Shown here: piece after piece, positions 21,938-31,381 of the stretch | Numbering within the stretch: position 1 is the first letter of the stretch | Layout of the letters: every line of letters starts with the position of its first letter | Origin: an uncultured Marvinbryantia sp. | GTDB taxonomy: Bacteria; Bacillota; Clostridia; Lachnospirales; Lachnospiraceae | Reading direction: 5' to 3' | NCBI GenBank assembly: GCA_934408725.1 | Contig: CAKRVB010000030.1 | Span: 1-33,885 of the forward strand | Length of the DNA: 33,885 bases | Notes under the pieces: generated by a model | The model's input: the letters and a program-made list of their open reading frames with translations, nothing else | Database searches by the model: none | Told to the model about the DNA's origin: nothing | Position numbers and translations under genes: made by a program

Positions 21938-24900
21938 ATGGAGAAACGTTTTCTGGAAGTATTTCCGGAACTGCAGATAGGAGATTCCGTAAAAAAGCTC
22001 TTTGAAAAAGTTGCGGTAACGAAAGTTGCCGTGACTTCTTCCAGAGAGCTTCTGCGCGTTTATATCATCAGTGAAACCTGGATTCATAAAAAATATATTC
22101 GTATGGCAGAAAAAGCCATTAAGGATCAGTGCTTTTCCGATACAGAGATTGATGTGAAGATTATTGAGAAGTTTCACCTGTCCGGTCAGTATACAGCAGA
22201 GAATTTCTTCCCGGACTATCGTGACAGCGTCCTTCTGGAACTGAGAGATTACAGTATCTTTGAATACAATCTGCTGAGGCAGGCAGAGTATGAATTTACA
22301 GCACCGGATGAGATGATTCTGACGATTGAAGAATCGGTGGTTCTGGAAGGTAAGGCAGAAGAACTGATCCGGATTCTGGAGAAGATCTTTTGTGAACGCT
22401 GCGGTCTGCATCTGAAGATTACGCTGAAACAGAAAGTAGCACAGATGAGCAAGGCAAGGAAGAACAGTGACCTGCTTATTGAACAGGAAGTAGCGGCGAT
22501 CGCAGAGCGGCTTCGTAAAAACCGGGAAGCAGGAGCGGGGGAAGAAGCTGACAAGGAAGAACTGATGATCGACACGGCTACAAAACTGGAGAAAAAAGAG
22601 GCAAAGACAGCAGACAGAAAAATAGAAGAGACAAAGAAAGCAGCAGAAGTAAAAAAGTCGGCGCAGGAGCAAAAGAAGTCGTTTGGAAATGGCGGATTTT
22701 CCAGAAAAGGCGGCGGGGACTACCGCCGTGCTCTGAAGCGTTCCGACAATCCGGATGTGATCTACGGAAGAGATATCGACGATGAGGCAATCGAGATCCG
22801 AACCATTGAAGGAGAAATGGGTGAAGTGGTGATCCGTGGATGCGTCCGTTCCCTGGAGACCAGAGATATTCGAAATGAAAAGACGATTATCATGATGGAC
22901 ATTACCGATTTTACAGATACTATTACGGTAAAGATATTCCTGGCCACAGAGCAGGTGCCGGAACTGACAGAGAATCTGAAAAAGGGTGCATTTGTGAAAT
23001 TAAAAGGTGTTACCACGATTGACCGTTTTGACAGTCAGCTGACGATAGGATCGGTGGTTGGAATCAAGAAAATCAGTGATTTCCGTGCGGGACGTATGGA
23101 TACCTGGCCGGAGAAACGGGTAGAGCTTCACTGCCATACCAAGATGAGTGATATGGATGGCGTATCCGAAGTGAAAGACATCGTAAAGCAGGCCTATAAA
23201 TGGGGTCATTCGGCCATTGCGATTACCGATCATGGCGCACTGCAGTCTTTTCCGGATGCCAATCATTTTATTGAAGATATTGACCGGGCATATCGCAGCA
23301 AATATCAGGCGGAACACCCGGATGTGACGAAGGAAGAACTGAAGCTGATTCATGATCCTTTCAAAGTGATCTATGGAGTAGAAGCTTATCTTGTGGATGA
23401 TTCCAAGGATATTGTTATGCATTCTAAGGGGCAGAACCTACAGGGAAATTTTGTGGTTTTTGACCTGGAAACGACCGGATTCAGTCCGGTGAATAACCGG
23501 ATTATCGAGATCGGTGCAGTAAAAGTGGAACATGGGGAGATCACAGACCGGTTTTCTACTTTTGTCAATCCTCAGGTTCCGATACCGTTTCGTATCGAAG
23601 AACTGACCAGCATCAATGACAATATGGTCATGGATGCACCGGTGATCGAAGAGATTCTGCCGCAGTTTCTGGAATTTGTGGGAGATGCGGTACTGGTAGC
23701 TCACAATGCTGGATTTGATGTCAGTTTTATGGAAGAAAATTGTCGCCGGCTGGGACAGGAACAGACTTTCACTTATCTGGATACCGTGGCTTTAGCCCGG
23801 ATTTTGCTGCCACAGCTGAATCGTTTCAAGCTGGATACGGTTGCAAAGGCGCTGCATATTAACCTGCATCATCATCACCGGGCAGTGGACGATGCAGAAT
23901 GTACGGCAGAGATCTTCCTGAAATTCGTAGAGATGTTGGAAAAACAGGATGTATTTGATCTGGATGGCATCAATGAGCTGGGAAGCACATCCCTGGAACA
24001 GATCAAGAAGCTGCCAACTTACCATGCGATTATCCTGGCTAAAAATGAGATTGGAAGAATCAATCTGTATCGACTGGTGTCCTGGTCTCATCTGCAGTAC
24101 TATAACCGAAGACCGCGTATCCCAAAGAGTGCCATACAGCAGTACCGGGAAGGCCTGATCCTTGGGTCAGCCTGTGAGGCCGGAGAACTGTTTCAGGCAA
24201 TTCTGGAGGGAAAGACAGAGCAGGAGATCATCCGGATTGCCAACTTTTATGATTATCTGGAGATTCAGCCGATCGGGAACAATGCATTTATGATCCGGGA
24301 AGAGGATCGGGAAGATATCAAGACGGAAAAAGATCTGCAGGATCTGAACCGGAAAATTGTCAAGCTGGGAGAACAGCTGCATAAGCCGGTTCTGGCTACC
24401 TGTGACGTACATTTTCTGAATCCGGAGGATGAGATCTACCGCCGGATTATTATGGCAGGAAAAGGATTTAAAGATGCAGATCAGCAGGCTCCGCTGTTTT
24501 TGCACACAACAGAAGAGATGATGAAGGAGTTTGCTTATCTGGGACAGGAAAAGGCAGAGGAAGTCGTCATTACCAATCCGAATAAGATTGCAGATATGTG
24601 TGAGCACATTGCACCGGTACGGCCGGATAAGTGTCCGCCGGTGATTGAGAATTCAGACAAGACACTGCGAGAGATCTGTTATAACCGGGCTCATGAGATC
24701 TACGGGGAGGATTTGCCTCCGATCGTTTCGGAACGTCTGGAACGAGAACTGAACTCCATTATTTCCAATGGATTCGCCGTTATGTATATCATCGCCCAGA
24801 AGCTGGTGTGGAAGTCCAATGATGATGGCTATCTGGTTGGTTCCCGTGGATCGGTAGGATCCTCTTTCGTAGCAACCATGGCAGGAATCACGGAGGTAAA

Positions 24901-26524
24901 TCCGTTGAGTCCGCATTATTACTGTGAAGTATGCCACTATTATGATTTTGATTCCGAAGAAGTCAAAGCCTTTTCCGGACGGGCAGGCTGTGATATGCCA
25001 GATAAGAAATGTCCGGTCTGCGGGGCATCCCTGCGAAAAGAAGGATTTGATATTCCGTTTGAGACATTCCTGGGATTCAAGGGAAACAAGGAACCGGATA
25101 TCGACCTGAACTTCTCAGGAGAATACCAGGGAAATGCCCATCGTTATACAGAGGTTATTTTTGGAACCGGACATACATTCAAGGCCGGAACCATTGGTAC
25201 TTTGGCAGATAAGACGGCATTTGGTTATGTGAAAAATTATTTTGAAGAACGGGGACAGAGAAAACGTGTCTGTGAGATCAACCGTATTGTAGAAGGATGT
25301 GTCGGGGTACGCAGAACCACCGGTCAGCATCCGGGAGGTATTGTAGTACTGCCGCATGGTGAGGAGATCTATTCCTTTACGCCGGTACAGCATCCGGCCA
25401 ATGATACGGAAACAGATATTATTACCACCCATTTTGACTACCATTCCATTGACCACAACCTGTTGAAGCTGGATATTCTGGGGCACGATGATCCGACCAT
25501 GATCCGTATGCTGGAAGATCTGACGGGCTTAAATGCCCGGAACATTCCTCTTGATGATAAAGCGGTAATGTCGCTGTTCAGCAGTACGGAGGCACTGGGA
25601 ATCACACCGGATCAGCTGGTGGAATGTCCCCTTGGTTCTCTGGGGATTCCAGAGTTCGGTACAGATTTCGCTATGCAGATGCTGATTGATACTCAGCCAA
25701 AGGAATTCTCTGATCTGGTGCGTATCGCCGGACTGGCTCATGGTACTGACGTGTGGCTGGGTAATGCCCAGGTACTGATTCAGGAAGGAAAGGCAACGAT
25801 TTCCACTGCGATCTGTACCCGAGATGATATTATGATTTACCTGATCCAGAAAGGCCTGGACAGTGAACAGTCCTTTACCATTATGGAGAGTGTACGAAAA
25901 GGAAAGGGACTGAAACCGGAATGGGAAGAGGAAATGAAGAAGCATGATGTACCGGAATGGTATATCTGGTCCTGTAAAAAGATCAAATACATGTTCCCAA
26001 AGGCCCATGCGGCAGCTTATGTTATGATGGCCTGGAGAATTGCCTATTGCAAGGTATATTATCCGCTGGCTTACTATGCAGCTTATTTCAGTATCCGTGC
26101 AGATGATTTTAATTACGAGCTGATGTGTCAGGGAGAAGACCGGCTGAAGATGCATATGCGGGACTACAAGAAACGCAGTGATACATTGTCGAAAAAGGAA
26201 CAGGACACATATAAAGATATGCGAAGTGTGCAGGAATTCTATGCAAGAGGATTTGAATTTCTTCCGATTGAACTGGAGAAGGCACAGGCCAGCAGGTTCC
26301 AGGTCATAGACGGCAAGCTGATGCCGTCCCTGTCCACCATTGACGGAATGGGAGATAAGGCTGCAGAAGCGGTCGTGGCGGCAGTGAAAGACGGACCATT
26401 TTTATCAAAAGATGATTTCTGGCAGAGGACCAAAGTCAGCAAGAGCGTCATAGATGTGATGGATGATCTGGGCATTCTGGGAGATCTGCCGGAGTCGAAT
26501 CAGCTATCTCTGTTTGATTTTTAA
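21938..26524 (+). CDS. polC: DNA polymerase III alpha subunit, PolC type
   Basis: 1528 aa, the replicative polymerase of low-GC Gram-positives, with built-in proofreading. Order of domains: an N-terminal domain, a Lys/Glu/Ala-rich linker (about 200-255), an OB fold (about 290-380), PHP domain (HCHTKMSDMDG, about 398) into which the DEDD exonuclease is inserted (VFDLETTGFSP, about 507; HNAGFDVSF; HHHRAVDDAECT), then the polymerase with a Cys4-type zinc element (CEVCHYY ... CPVCG, about 995-1028), catalytic aspartates in PDIDLNFSGEYQ (about 1051) and LLKLDILGHDDP, and the C-terminal helix-hairpin-helix (STIDGMGDKAAEAV). All catalytic motifs look intact. Confidence 0.98.
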   Translation: MEKRFLEVFPELQIGDSVKKLFEKVAVTKVAVTSSRELLRVYIISETWIHKKYIRMAEKAIKDQCFSDTEIDVKIIEKFHLSGQYTAENFFPDYRDSVLLELRDYSIFEYNLLRQAEYEFTAPDEMILTIEESVVLEGKAEELIRILEKIFCERCGLHLKITLKQKVAQMSKARKNSDLLIEQEVAAIAERLRKNREAGAGEEADKEELMIDTATKLEKKEAKTADRKIEETKKAAEVKKSAQEQKKSFGNGGFSRKGGGDYRRALKRSDNPDVIYGRDIDDEAIEIRTIEGEMGEVVIRGCVRSLETRDIRNEKTIIMMDITDFTDTITVKIFLATEQVPELTENLKKGAFVKLKGVTTIDRFDSQLTIGSVVGIKKISDFRAGRMDTWPEKRVELHCHTKMSDMDGVSEVKDIVKQAYKWGHSAIAITDHGALQSFPDANHFIEDIDRAYRSKYQAEHPDVTKEELKLIHDPFKVIYGVEAYLVDDSKDIVMHSKGQNLQGNFVVFDLETTGFSPVNNRIIEIGAVKVEHGEITDRFSTFVNPQVPIPFRIEELTSINDNMVMDAPVIEEILPQFLEFVGDAVLVAHNAGFDVSFMEENCRRLGQEQTFTYLDTVALARILLPQLNRFKLDTVAKALHINLHHHHRAVDDAECTAEIFLKFVEMLEKQDVFDLDGINELGSTSLEQIKKLPTYHAIILAKNEIGRINLYRLVSWSHLQYYNRRPRIPKSAIQQYREGLILGSACEAGELFQAILEGKTEQEIIRIANFYDYLEIQPIGNNAFMIREEDREDIKTEKDLQDLNRKIVKLGEQLHKPVLATCDVHFLNPEDEIYRRIIMAGKGFKDADQQAPLFLHTTEEMMKEFAYLGQEKAEEVVITNPNKIADMCEHIAPVRPDKCPPVIENSDKTLREICYNRAHEIYGEDLPPIVSERLERELNSIISNGFAVMYIIAQKLVWKSNDDGYLVGSRGSVGSSFVATMAGITEVNPLSPHYYCEVCHYYDFDSEEVKAFSGRAGCDMPDKKCPVCGASLRKEGFDIPFETFLGFKGNKEPDIDLNFSGEYQGNAHRYTEVIFGTGHTFKAGTIGTLADKTAFGYVKNYFEERGQRKRVCEINRIVEGCVGVRRTTGQHPGGIVVLPHGEEIYSFTPVQHPANDTETDIITTHFDYHSIDHNLLKLDILGHDDPTMIRMLEDLTGLNARNIPLDDKAVMSLFSSTEALGITPDQLVECPLGSLGIPEFGTDFAMQMLIDTQPKEFSDLVRIAGLAHGTDVWLGNAQVLIQEGKATISTAICTRDDIMIYLIQKGLDSEQSFTIMESVRKGKGLKPEWEEEMKKHDVPEWYIWSCKKIKYMFPKAHAAAYVMMAWRIAYCKVYYPLAYYAAYFSIRADDFNYELMCQGEDRLKMHMRDYKKRSDTLSKKEQDTYKDMRSVQEFYARGFEFLPIELEKAQASRFQVIDGKLMPSLSTIDGMGDKAAEAVVAAVKDGPFLSKDDFWQRTKVSKSVIDVMDDLGILGDLPESNQLSLFDF

Positions 26525-26542
26525 CATCTATGGTGCTATACT
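26514..26542 (+). promoter_or_regulatory. Promoter of the alaA-type gene
   Basis: TTGATT (26514-26519), 17-bp spacer, TATACT (26537-26542). The -35 box lies in the last codons of polC. Confidence 0.65.
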
Positions 26543-26615
26543 GTTAGAAAAGTGCTGATTTCTCTGGCGGAAATTAGTACGATGTTAGGAAAACTGACAA
26601 GGAGTGGAGAAAAAT

Positions 26616-27833
26616 ATGAGAACATTTAATAAATCAACAAAACTCGACCACGTTTGTTATGATATCAGAGGACCAGTCCTGGATGAAGCGAATCGTATGG
26701 AAGAAAATGGGGAAACCATTTTGAAACTGAATATTGGTAATCCGGCACCGTTTGGATTCCGTGCACCGGATGAAGTGGTAAAGGATATGATGATGAATCT
26801 GACCAGTACCCAGGGATATTCTGATTCCAGAGGACTGTTTTCCGCGAGAAAAGCGATTATGCAGTACTGTCAGATCAAGGGAATTCCAAATGTGGGGATG
26901 AACGACATCTATACCGGTAACGGTGTCAGTGAAATGATTACCATGTCTATGCAGGCATTGCTGAACAATGGAGATGAGATCCTGGTTCCGGCACCTGATT
27001 ATCCGCTCTGGACAGCATCGGTATCTCTGGGAGGCGGTACTCCGGTGCATTATATGTGTGATGAACAGGCAGACTGGAATCCGGATATTGATGATATTAA
27101 GAAAAAGATCACAGACCGTACCAAAGGAATCGTTATTATCAACCCGAACAATCCGACCGGTGCCGTATACAGCAGAGAAATTCTGGAAGAGATTGTACAG
27201 GTGGCAAGGGAACATCAGCTGATTATTTTTGCGGATGAGATCTATGACAGACTGGTGATGGACGGTGTGGAGCATATCTCGATTGCATCCCTCTGCCCGG
27301 ATCTGTTCTGTGTAACCATGAACGGACTGTCCAAGTCTCATCGTATTGCAGGATATCGTGTGGGATGGATGTGTCTGAGCGGGGATAAGTCTTATGTAAA
27401 AGGCTATCTGGAAGGAATCAATATGCTGTCGAATATGCGGCTCTGCTCCAATGTGCCGGCACAGTCTGTGGTACAGACGGCTCTTGGCGGTTATCAGAGT
27501 TCTCAGGAACTGCTGATACCTGGAGGACGTGTTTATGAACAGCGAGAGTTCATCTATAAGGCACTGAACAGTATTCCGGGCGTATCAGCAGTGAAACCGA
27601 AGGCTGCGTTCTATATTTTCCCGAAGCTGGATGTGGAACGGTTCAACATTACAGACGATGAGCAGTTTGCCTTTGATTTCCTGAGAGAGCAGAAGGTACT
27701 GGTTACTCACGGAAAAGCCTTTAACTGGCCGGATCCGGATCATTTCCGTGTGGTATACCTTCCAAGAAAAGAAGTGCTGGAAGAGACCATGAATAAACTG
27801 GAACTTTTCCTCAGTAAATACAGACAGAAATAG
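26616..27833 (+). CDS. alaA: Alanine-type aminotransferase (AlaA/AlaT)
   Basis: A PLP-dependent class I aminotransferase of 405 aa, the same length as E. coli AlaA, which makes alanine from pyruvate and glutamate. Long blocks match what I remember of AlaA: CYDIRGPVL, LKLNIGNPAPFGFRAPDE, the VPAPDYPLWTA loop, GIVIINPNNPTGAVYS, FADEIYD, the PLP-lysine motif NGLSKSHRIAGYR (K240), RLCSNVPAQ and TALGGYQS. ATG 26616 is chosen for GGAG at 26606-26609; an in-frame GTG at 26604 is less likely because it overlaps an AAGGAG. Confidence 0.92.
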   Translation: MRTFNKSTKLDHVCYDIRGPVLDEANRMEENGETILKLNIGNPAPFGFRAPDEVVKDMMMNLTSTQGYSDSRGLFSARKAIMQYCQIKGIPNVGMNDIYTGNGVSEMITMSMQALLNNGDEILVPAPDYPLWTASVSLGGGTPVHYMCDEQADWNPDIDDIKKKITDRTKGIVIINPNNPTGAVYSREILEEIVQVAREHQLIIFADEIYDRLVMDGVEHISIASLCPDLFCVTMNGLSKSHRIAGYRVGWMCLSGDKSYVKGYLEGINMLSNMRLCSNVPAQSVVQTALGGYQSSQELLIPGGRVYEQREFIYKALNSIPGVSAVKPKAAFYIFPKLDVERFNITDDEQFAFDFLREQKVLVTHGKAFNWPDPDHFRVVYLPRKEVLEETMNKLELFLSKYRQK

Positions 27834-27844
27834 GCGGGCAGTGA

Positions 27845-28366
27845 ATGTTAGAGATGTTTTATCCAGATGAATATCTGGATTCCACCTACAGTATAGAGTT
27901 TGAAGAATGGTATCAGAGAGGATATCGAGGGATCCTGTTTGATATTGATAATACGCTGGTGCCTCATGGGGCACCGGCAGATGACCGGGCAAAGGCATTG
28001 TTTGAGAGACTGCGCAGCATAGGATTTCAGTGCTGCCTGATCTCTAACAATCAGCTGCCACGGGTGAAGCCTTTTGCGGATGAAGTGGGAGCAATGTTTT
28101 TGGAGGATGCGCACAAGCCTTCCAGAAAGGGCTATCAGATGGCTATGAAGAAGCTGGGAACGACCACAGAGAATACGTTGTTTGTGGGAGATCAGCTGTT
28201 TACAGATGTATATGGAGCCAGAAGAACCGGAATTACCAGTATTCTGGTAAAGCCGATTCATCCAAAAGAGGAGATCCAGATTGTGCTGAAGCGTTATCTG
28301 GAAAAGATTGTACTCTTTTTCTACCGGAGAAAGTGCCGGGAGGAGAAAAGGAAAGAAAGGATGTAA
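27845..28366 (+). CDS. YqeG family HAD-IIIA phosphatase
   Basis: 173 aa. Haloacid dehalogenase motifs: DIDNT (D33, D35; motif I), ISNNQ (motif II), HKPSRKG with the motif III lysine, and VGDQLFTDV (motif IV). YqeG proteins resemble the yeast Gep4 phosphatidylglycerophosphatase, but their bacterial substrate is not settled. It ends in a basic tail (RRKCREEKRKERM). It lies 11 nt after alaA and 6 nt before the peptidase gene, so all three probably share a transcript. An alternative start is ATG 27854. Confidence 0.9.
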   Translation: MLEMFYPDEYLDSTYSIEFEEWYQRGYRGILFDIDNTLVPHGAPADDRAKALFERLRSIGFQCCLISNNQLPRVKPFADEVGAMFLEDAHKPSRKGYQMAMKKLGTTTENTLFVGDQLFTDVYGARRTGITSILVKPIHPKEEIQIVLKRYLEKIVLFFYRRKCREEKRKERM

Positions 28367-28372
28367 GGAACA

Positions 28373-29446
28373 ATGAAGGGTTATTATACAAAGGCGTATG
28401 CTGTACTGGATGAGAAAAAAGCAGATGCAATTCTGGTATCTGATGGATATAATATGCGGTATTTAAGTGGATTTCGCGGAGCTACCGGTTATCTGTACAT
28501 TTCAAAGAAAAGACAGGTACTGATGACAGATTCCCGTTATACGACTATGGCAAAAGAGGAAGCGCCAGCTTTTGAGGTACAGGAGATTGCTACCGGTCAG
28601 ACTTATGGACAGATGGTACATGCACTGATTGCTGAAGAAGGTGCACAGCATGTAGCTTATGAAGACGCTTATATGTTGTGCAAGACCTATCAGGGACTGC
28701 AGGAAGCCTGCGAAGGAAAGATTGATATTCCGCTGGGAGATTCTCTTGATCTGCTTCGCGCAGTGAAAGAAGAATGGGAACTGGAGTATCTGGCCAGGGC
28801 AGAATCAATCGGAGATCAGGCATTTACCCACATCCTGGATGTATTAAAGCCTGGTATTACCGAGCTGGAAGTGGCAGCAGAACTGGAATATTTTATGAAG
28901 ACACATGGAGCAGAGAACTTAAGCTTTGAGTCTATTGTGGCATCTGGTCCGAACTCTGCCATGCCTCATGCGATGCCGTCTGGCCGTAAGCTGGAAAAAG
29001 GCGACTTTGTTACCATGGATTTTGGATGTCTGTATCAGGGCTACTGCTCCGATATGACCAGAACTGTAATGATTGGCAAGGCAAATGACAAACAAAAAGA
29101 GATTTACAATACAGTACTGGAAGCACAGCTGGCAGCCCTGGATGCATTAAAGGGTGGCATGCGTGGATGTGACGTGGATAAAGTGGCGAGAGATATCATT
29201 GCCAAAGCAGGTTATGGAGAATATTTCGGACATGGCCTGGGACACAGTGTAGGGCTGTATATTCATGAAGAACCACGCCTGTCCATACTTTGTAAAGAAA
29301 CCATTCTGCCGAATATGATCGAGACGGTAGAACCAGGTATCTATGTGCCTGGATTTGGCGGTGTCAGAATCGAGGATATGGTAGTTGTCACAGCAGAAGG
29401 ATGCCGTAATCTGGCGCATTCTCCGAAAGAATTGATTGAATTATAG
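28373..29446 (+). CDS. M24 family Xaa-Pro aminopeptidase
   Basis: 357 aa. N-terminal creatinase-like domain (residues 1-125), then the pita-bread metallopeptidase fold. Dimetal ligands: D of MDFG (about 216), D of SDMTRT (about 227), H of GHGLGHSVG (about 291), E of TVEPGIY (about 320) and E of VRIEDMV (about 334); PHAMPSG near 200 holds the conserved substrate histidine. It removes N-terminal residues preceding proline. The gene sits next to efp, as often in Firmicutes. AAGGA precedes ATG 28373. Confidence 0.95.
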   Translation: MKGYYTKAYAVLDEKKADAILVSDGYNMRYLSGFRGATGYLYISKKRQVLMTDSRYTTMAKEEAPAFEVQEIATGQTYGQMVHALIAEEGAQHVAYEDAYMLCKTYQGLQEACEGKIDIPLGDSLDLLRAVKEEWELEYLARAESIGDQAFTHILDVLKPGITELEVAAELEYFMKTHGAENLSFESIVASGPNSAMPHAMPSGRKLEKGDFVTMDFGCLYQGYCSDMTRTVMIGKANDKQKEIYNTVLEAQLAALDALKGGMRGCDVDKVARDIIAKAGYGEYFGHGLGHSVGLYIHEEPRLSILCKETILPNMIETVEPGIYVPGFGGVRIEDMVVVTAEGCRNLAHSPKELIEL

Positions 29447-29455
29447 AAAAAAAAC

Positions 29456-29484
29456 TTGAAATGAAAGATATTATATTATACAAT
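29456..29484 (+). promoter_or_regulatory. Promoter of efp
   Basis: TTGAAA (29456-29461), 17-bp spacer, TACAAT (29479-29484), about 60 nt upstream of the efp start, so efp has its own promoter besides any read-through from the peptidase gene. Confidence 0.75.
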
Positions 29485-29544
29485 TAATCGTATCTATGGG
29501 AAGAGAATGCAACCCGTATTCGTAATCTAAGGAGGAATATTTGA

Positions 29545-30102
29545 ATGATATCAGCAGGAGATTTTAGAAATGGCGTAACACTGGAGATCGAGGGAAATAT
29601 TTACCAGATTCTGGAATTCCAGCATGTAAAACCTGGAAAAGGCGCTGCTTTCGTTAGAACCAAATTAAAAAACATTATCAATGGTGGTGTAGTAGAAAAA
29701 ACTTTCAGACCAACTGAGAAGTTCCCGGCAGCACGTATTGACCGTGTAGATATGCAGTACTTATACTCAGATGGAGATCTGTATCATTTCATGAACGTTG
29801 AGACTTATGATCAGATCGCACTGAGCCAGGAGGATATCGGTGATGCACTGAAGTTCGTAAAAGAGAACGAAATGGTTAAGATCTGTTCACACAACGGCAA
29901 TGTATTTGCTGTAGAACCACCTCTGTTTGTAGAACTGGCTATCACAGACACAGAGCCAGGCTTTAAGGGTGACACAGCTACAGGTGCAACCAAGCCAGCT
30001 ACTGTAGAGACAGGCGCAGTGGTATATGTTCCGCTGTTTGTAGAACAGGGCGATGTGATCAAGATTGACACACGTACAGGAGAATACCTGTCCAGAGTAT
30101 AA
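29545..30102 (+). CDS. efp: Elongation factor P
   Basis: 185 aa, full length. EF-P binds between P and E sites and rescues ribosomes stalled on polyproline. Three beta-barrel domains are recognisable: the N-terminal KOW-like part with the loop [10 protein letters not shown] whose tip is K32, the usual modified lysine position; the middle OB domain ([10 protein letters not shown] ... [13 protein letters not shown]); and the C-terminal OB domain ending [23 protein letters not shown] lies upstream of ATG 29545. No lysine-modifying enzyme gene is seen in the window. Confidence 0.98.
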   Translation: MISAGDFRNGVTLEIEGNIYQILEFQHVKPGKGAAFVRTKLKNIINGGVVEKTFRPTEKFPAARIDRVDMQYLYSDGDLYHFMNVETYDQIALSQEDIGDALKFVKENEMVKICSHNGNVFAVEPPLFVELAITDTEPGFKGDTATGATKPATVETGAVVYVPLFVEQGDVIKIDTRTGEYLSRV

Positions 30103-30123
30103 AATATCAGATGATGTTTAGTG

Positions 30124-30159
30124 AAAAAGGATCTCAGAATTTTCTGAGATCCTTTTTTT
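30124..30159 (+). terminator. Intrinsic terminator of efp
   Basis: 16-bp perfect stem, 30124-30139 with 30142-30157, 2-nt loop, ending in T7. Confidence 0.9.
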
Positions 30160-30194
30160 GACAAAAGTCTACAAATAATAACAAAATATAACCA

Positions 30195-30223
30195 TTGCAT
30201 ATGTGATGGAACTATGCTACTAT
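30195..30223 (+). promoter_or_regulatory. Promoter of the DUF5688 gene
   Basis: TTGCAT (30195-30200), 17-bp spacer, TACTAT (30218-30223). A TTGACA at 30158-30163 lies upstream but has no good -10. Confidence 0.6.
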
Positions 30224-30316
30224 AAGTGATGTAAAACTTCTGAATAATTCTCGTGCATTCGCACAATATTTCCAAGCAGTTTTATGAAAGATAAAATAAG
30301 AAAAGAGGACAAAGAT

Positions 30317-31219
30317 TTGAAGTATGAAGAATTTGTCGGCTATGTGCAGACCAAAATCGAAGAAAAACTGGGAGAGGAGGTGCGAGTGGAACTCCATCAG
30401 GTAATCAAAAACAATTCTGTGGAACTGGACGGACTTTCTTTCTATGGCAAAGACAATCATATGGCACCAACGATTTACCTGAATGATCTTTATGCAGAGT
30501 ATGAGGATGGAAAGACCATGCCGGAAATCGTGGACAAGATCGTCAGCCTGTATCAGAATGCCGTTACCACAGAAAATTTTCGGGCAGAGGATTATCTGGA
30601 TTTTGAAAAAGTAAAGGAACATCTGGCCTGCAAGCTGATCAACCGGAAAAAGAATGAAAAGCTTCTGCGGGAGGTGCCGTATCAAAATTTCCTGAATCTG
30701 GCTGTGGTAGCCTATTATAAAGTAGAGGATGAGATCATTGGCAAAGCTACCATTCTGGTTCGGAAAAGCCATTGTAAAAGCTGGGGTGTGGAAGAGGAAG
30801 AAGTAATTCGGTGTGCCAGAGAAAACACACAGAAAATCCTTCCGGTTAAGTTTCTCGGAATCGGAACAATGCTGGAGGCTTACGGATATCACCAGGAAGC
30901 TGCCATACCAATGTACATATTGACTAATGAAGAAAATTATTTTGGGGCATCTGCCATGATCTTTGACAGTGTACTGGAAAAGATCGGAAAGGCACTGAAA
31001 GATGATTTCTGGATTTTACCGAGCAGTATTCATGAATGCATTGTCATTCCGGCCGGATGCGCCATGCCGCCGGATGAGATGACAGACCTGGTAAAAGAAG
31101 TGAATCAGAAAGAAGTATCGGTGGAAGAATATCTGTCTGACCAGATCTATTATTATCAGACAGCCATGCACCGCCTGGCCGGGGTGGAGGTATGCAGCGC
31201 CACAGAAGGCGAATCATAA
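30317..31219 (+). CDS. DUF5688 family protein, function unknown
   Basis: A 300-aa soluble protein of a family frequent in Lachnospiraceae genomes, often several copies per genome. Recognised by the opening KYEEFVGYVQTKIEEKLGEE, IKNNSVELDGLSF and the later FLNLAVVAYY, HCKSWGVEEEEV and IPMYILTNEENYFGASAM, SIHECIVIP segments. I choose TTG 30317 as start because AAGAGG (30303-30308) is 8 nt upstream and the length then fits the family; ATG 30284, in the same frame, has no ribosome binding site. No enzyme motif is evident. Two promoter-bounded units flank it, so it is probably monocistronic. Confidence 0.78.
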   Translation: MKYEEFVGYVQTKIEEKLGEEVRVELHQVIKNNSVELDGLSFYGKDNHMAPTIYLNDLYAEYEDGKTMPEIVDKIVSLYQNAVTTENFRAEDYLDFEKVKEHLACKLINRKKNEKLLREVPYQNFLNLAVVAYYKVEDEIIGKATILVRKSHCKSWGVEEEEVIRCARENTQKILPVKFLGIGTMLEAYGYHQEAAIPMYILTNEENYFGASAMIFDSVLEKIGKALKDDFWILPSSIHECIVIPAGCAMPPDEMTDLVKEVNQKEVSVEEYLSDQIYYYQTAMHRLAGVEVCSATEGES

Positions 31220-31222
31220 GTC

Positions 31223-31254
31223 TTGACTTTTGATTAATTCTATTGTACTATAAT
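31223..31254 (+). promoter_or_regulatory. Promoter of tRNA-Arg(CCG) and the downstream gene
   Basis: TTGACT (31223-31228) followed by TACTAT after 17 bp, or by the consensus TATAAT (31249-31254) after 20 bp. The start point would be about 20 nt upstream of the tRNA. Confidence 0.7.
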
Positions 31255-31277
31255 GATTGTTGTGGACTGTCCATATT

Positions 31278-31350
31278 GCACCTGTAGCTCAGGGGATAGA
31301 GCAGTGGTTTCCGGTACCACGTGTCGGGGGTTCGAATCCCTCCAGGTGCG
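31278..31350 (+). tRNA. tRNA-Arg (anticodon CCG)
   Basis: 73 nt, no encoded CCA. Acceptor GCACCTG/CAGGTGC is perfect; anticodon stem GTGGT/ACCAC with loop TTCCGGT gives CCG (31311-31313), reading the CGG codon; T arm GGGGG/CCCTC with TTCGAAT. No terminator separates it from the SH3-domain gene, whose ATG is 31 nt downstream. Confidence 0.97.
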
Positions 31351-31381
31351 TTAAAACAAATGAACAGGAGGCAGAATTATT

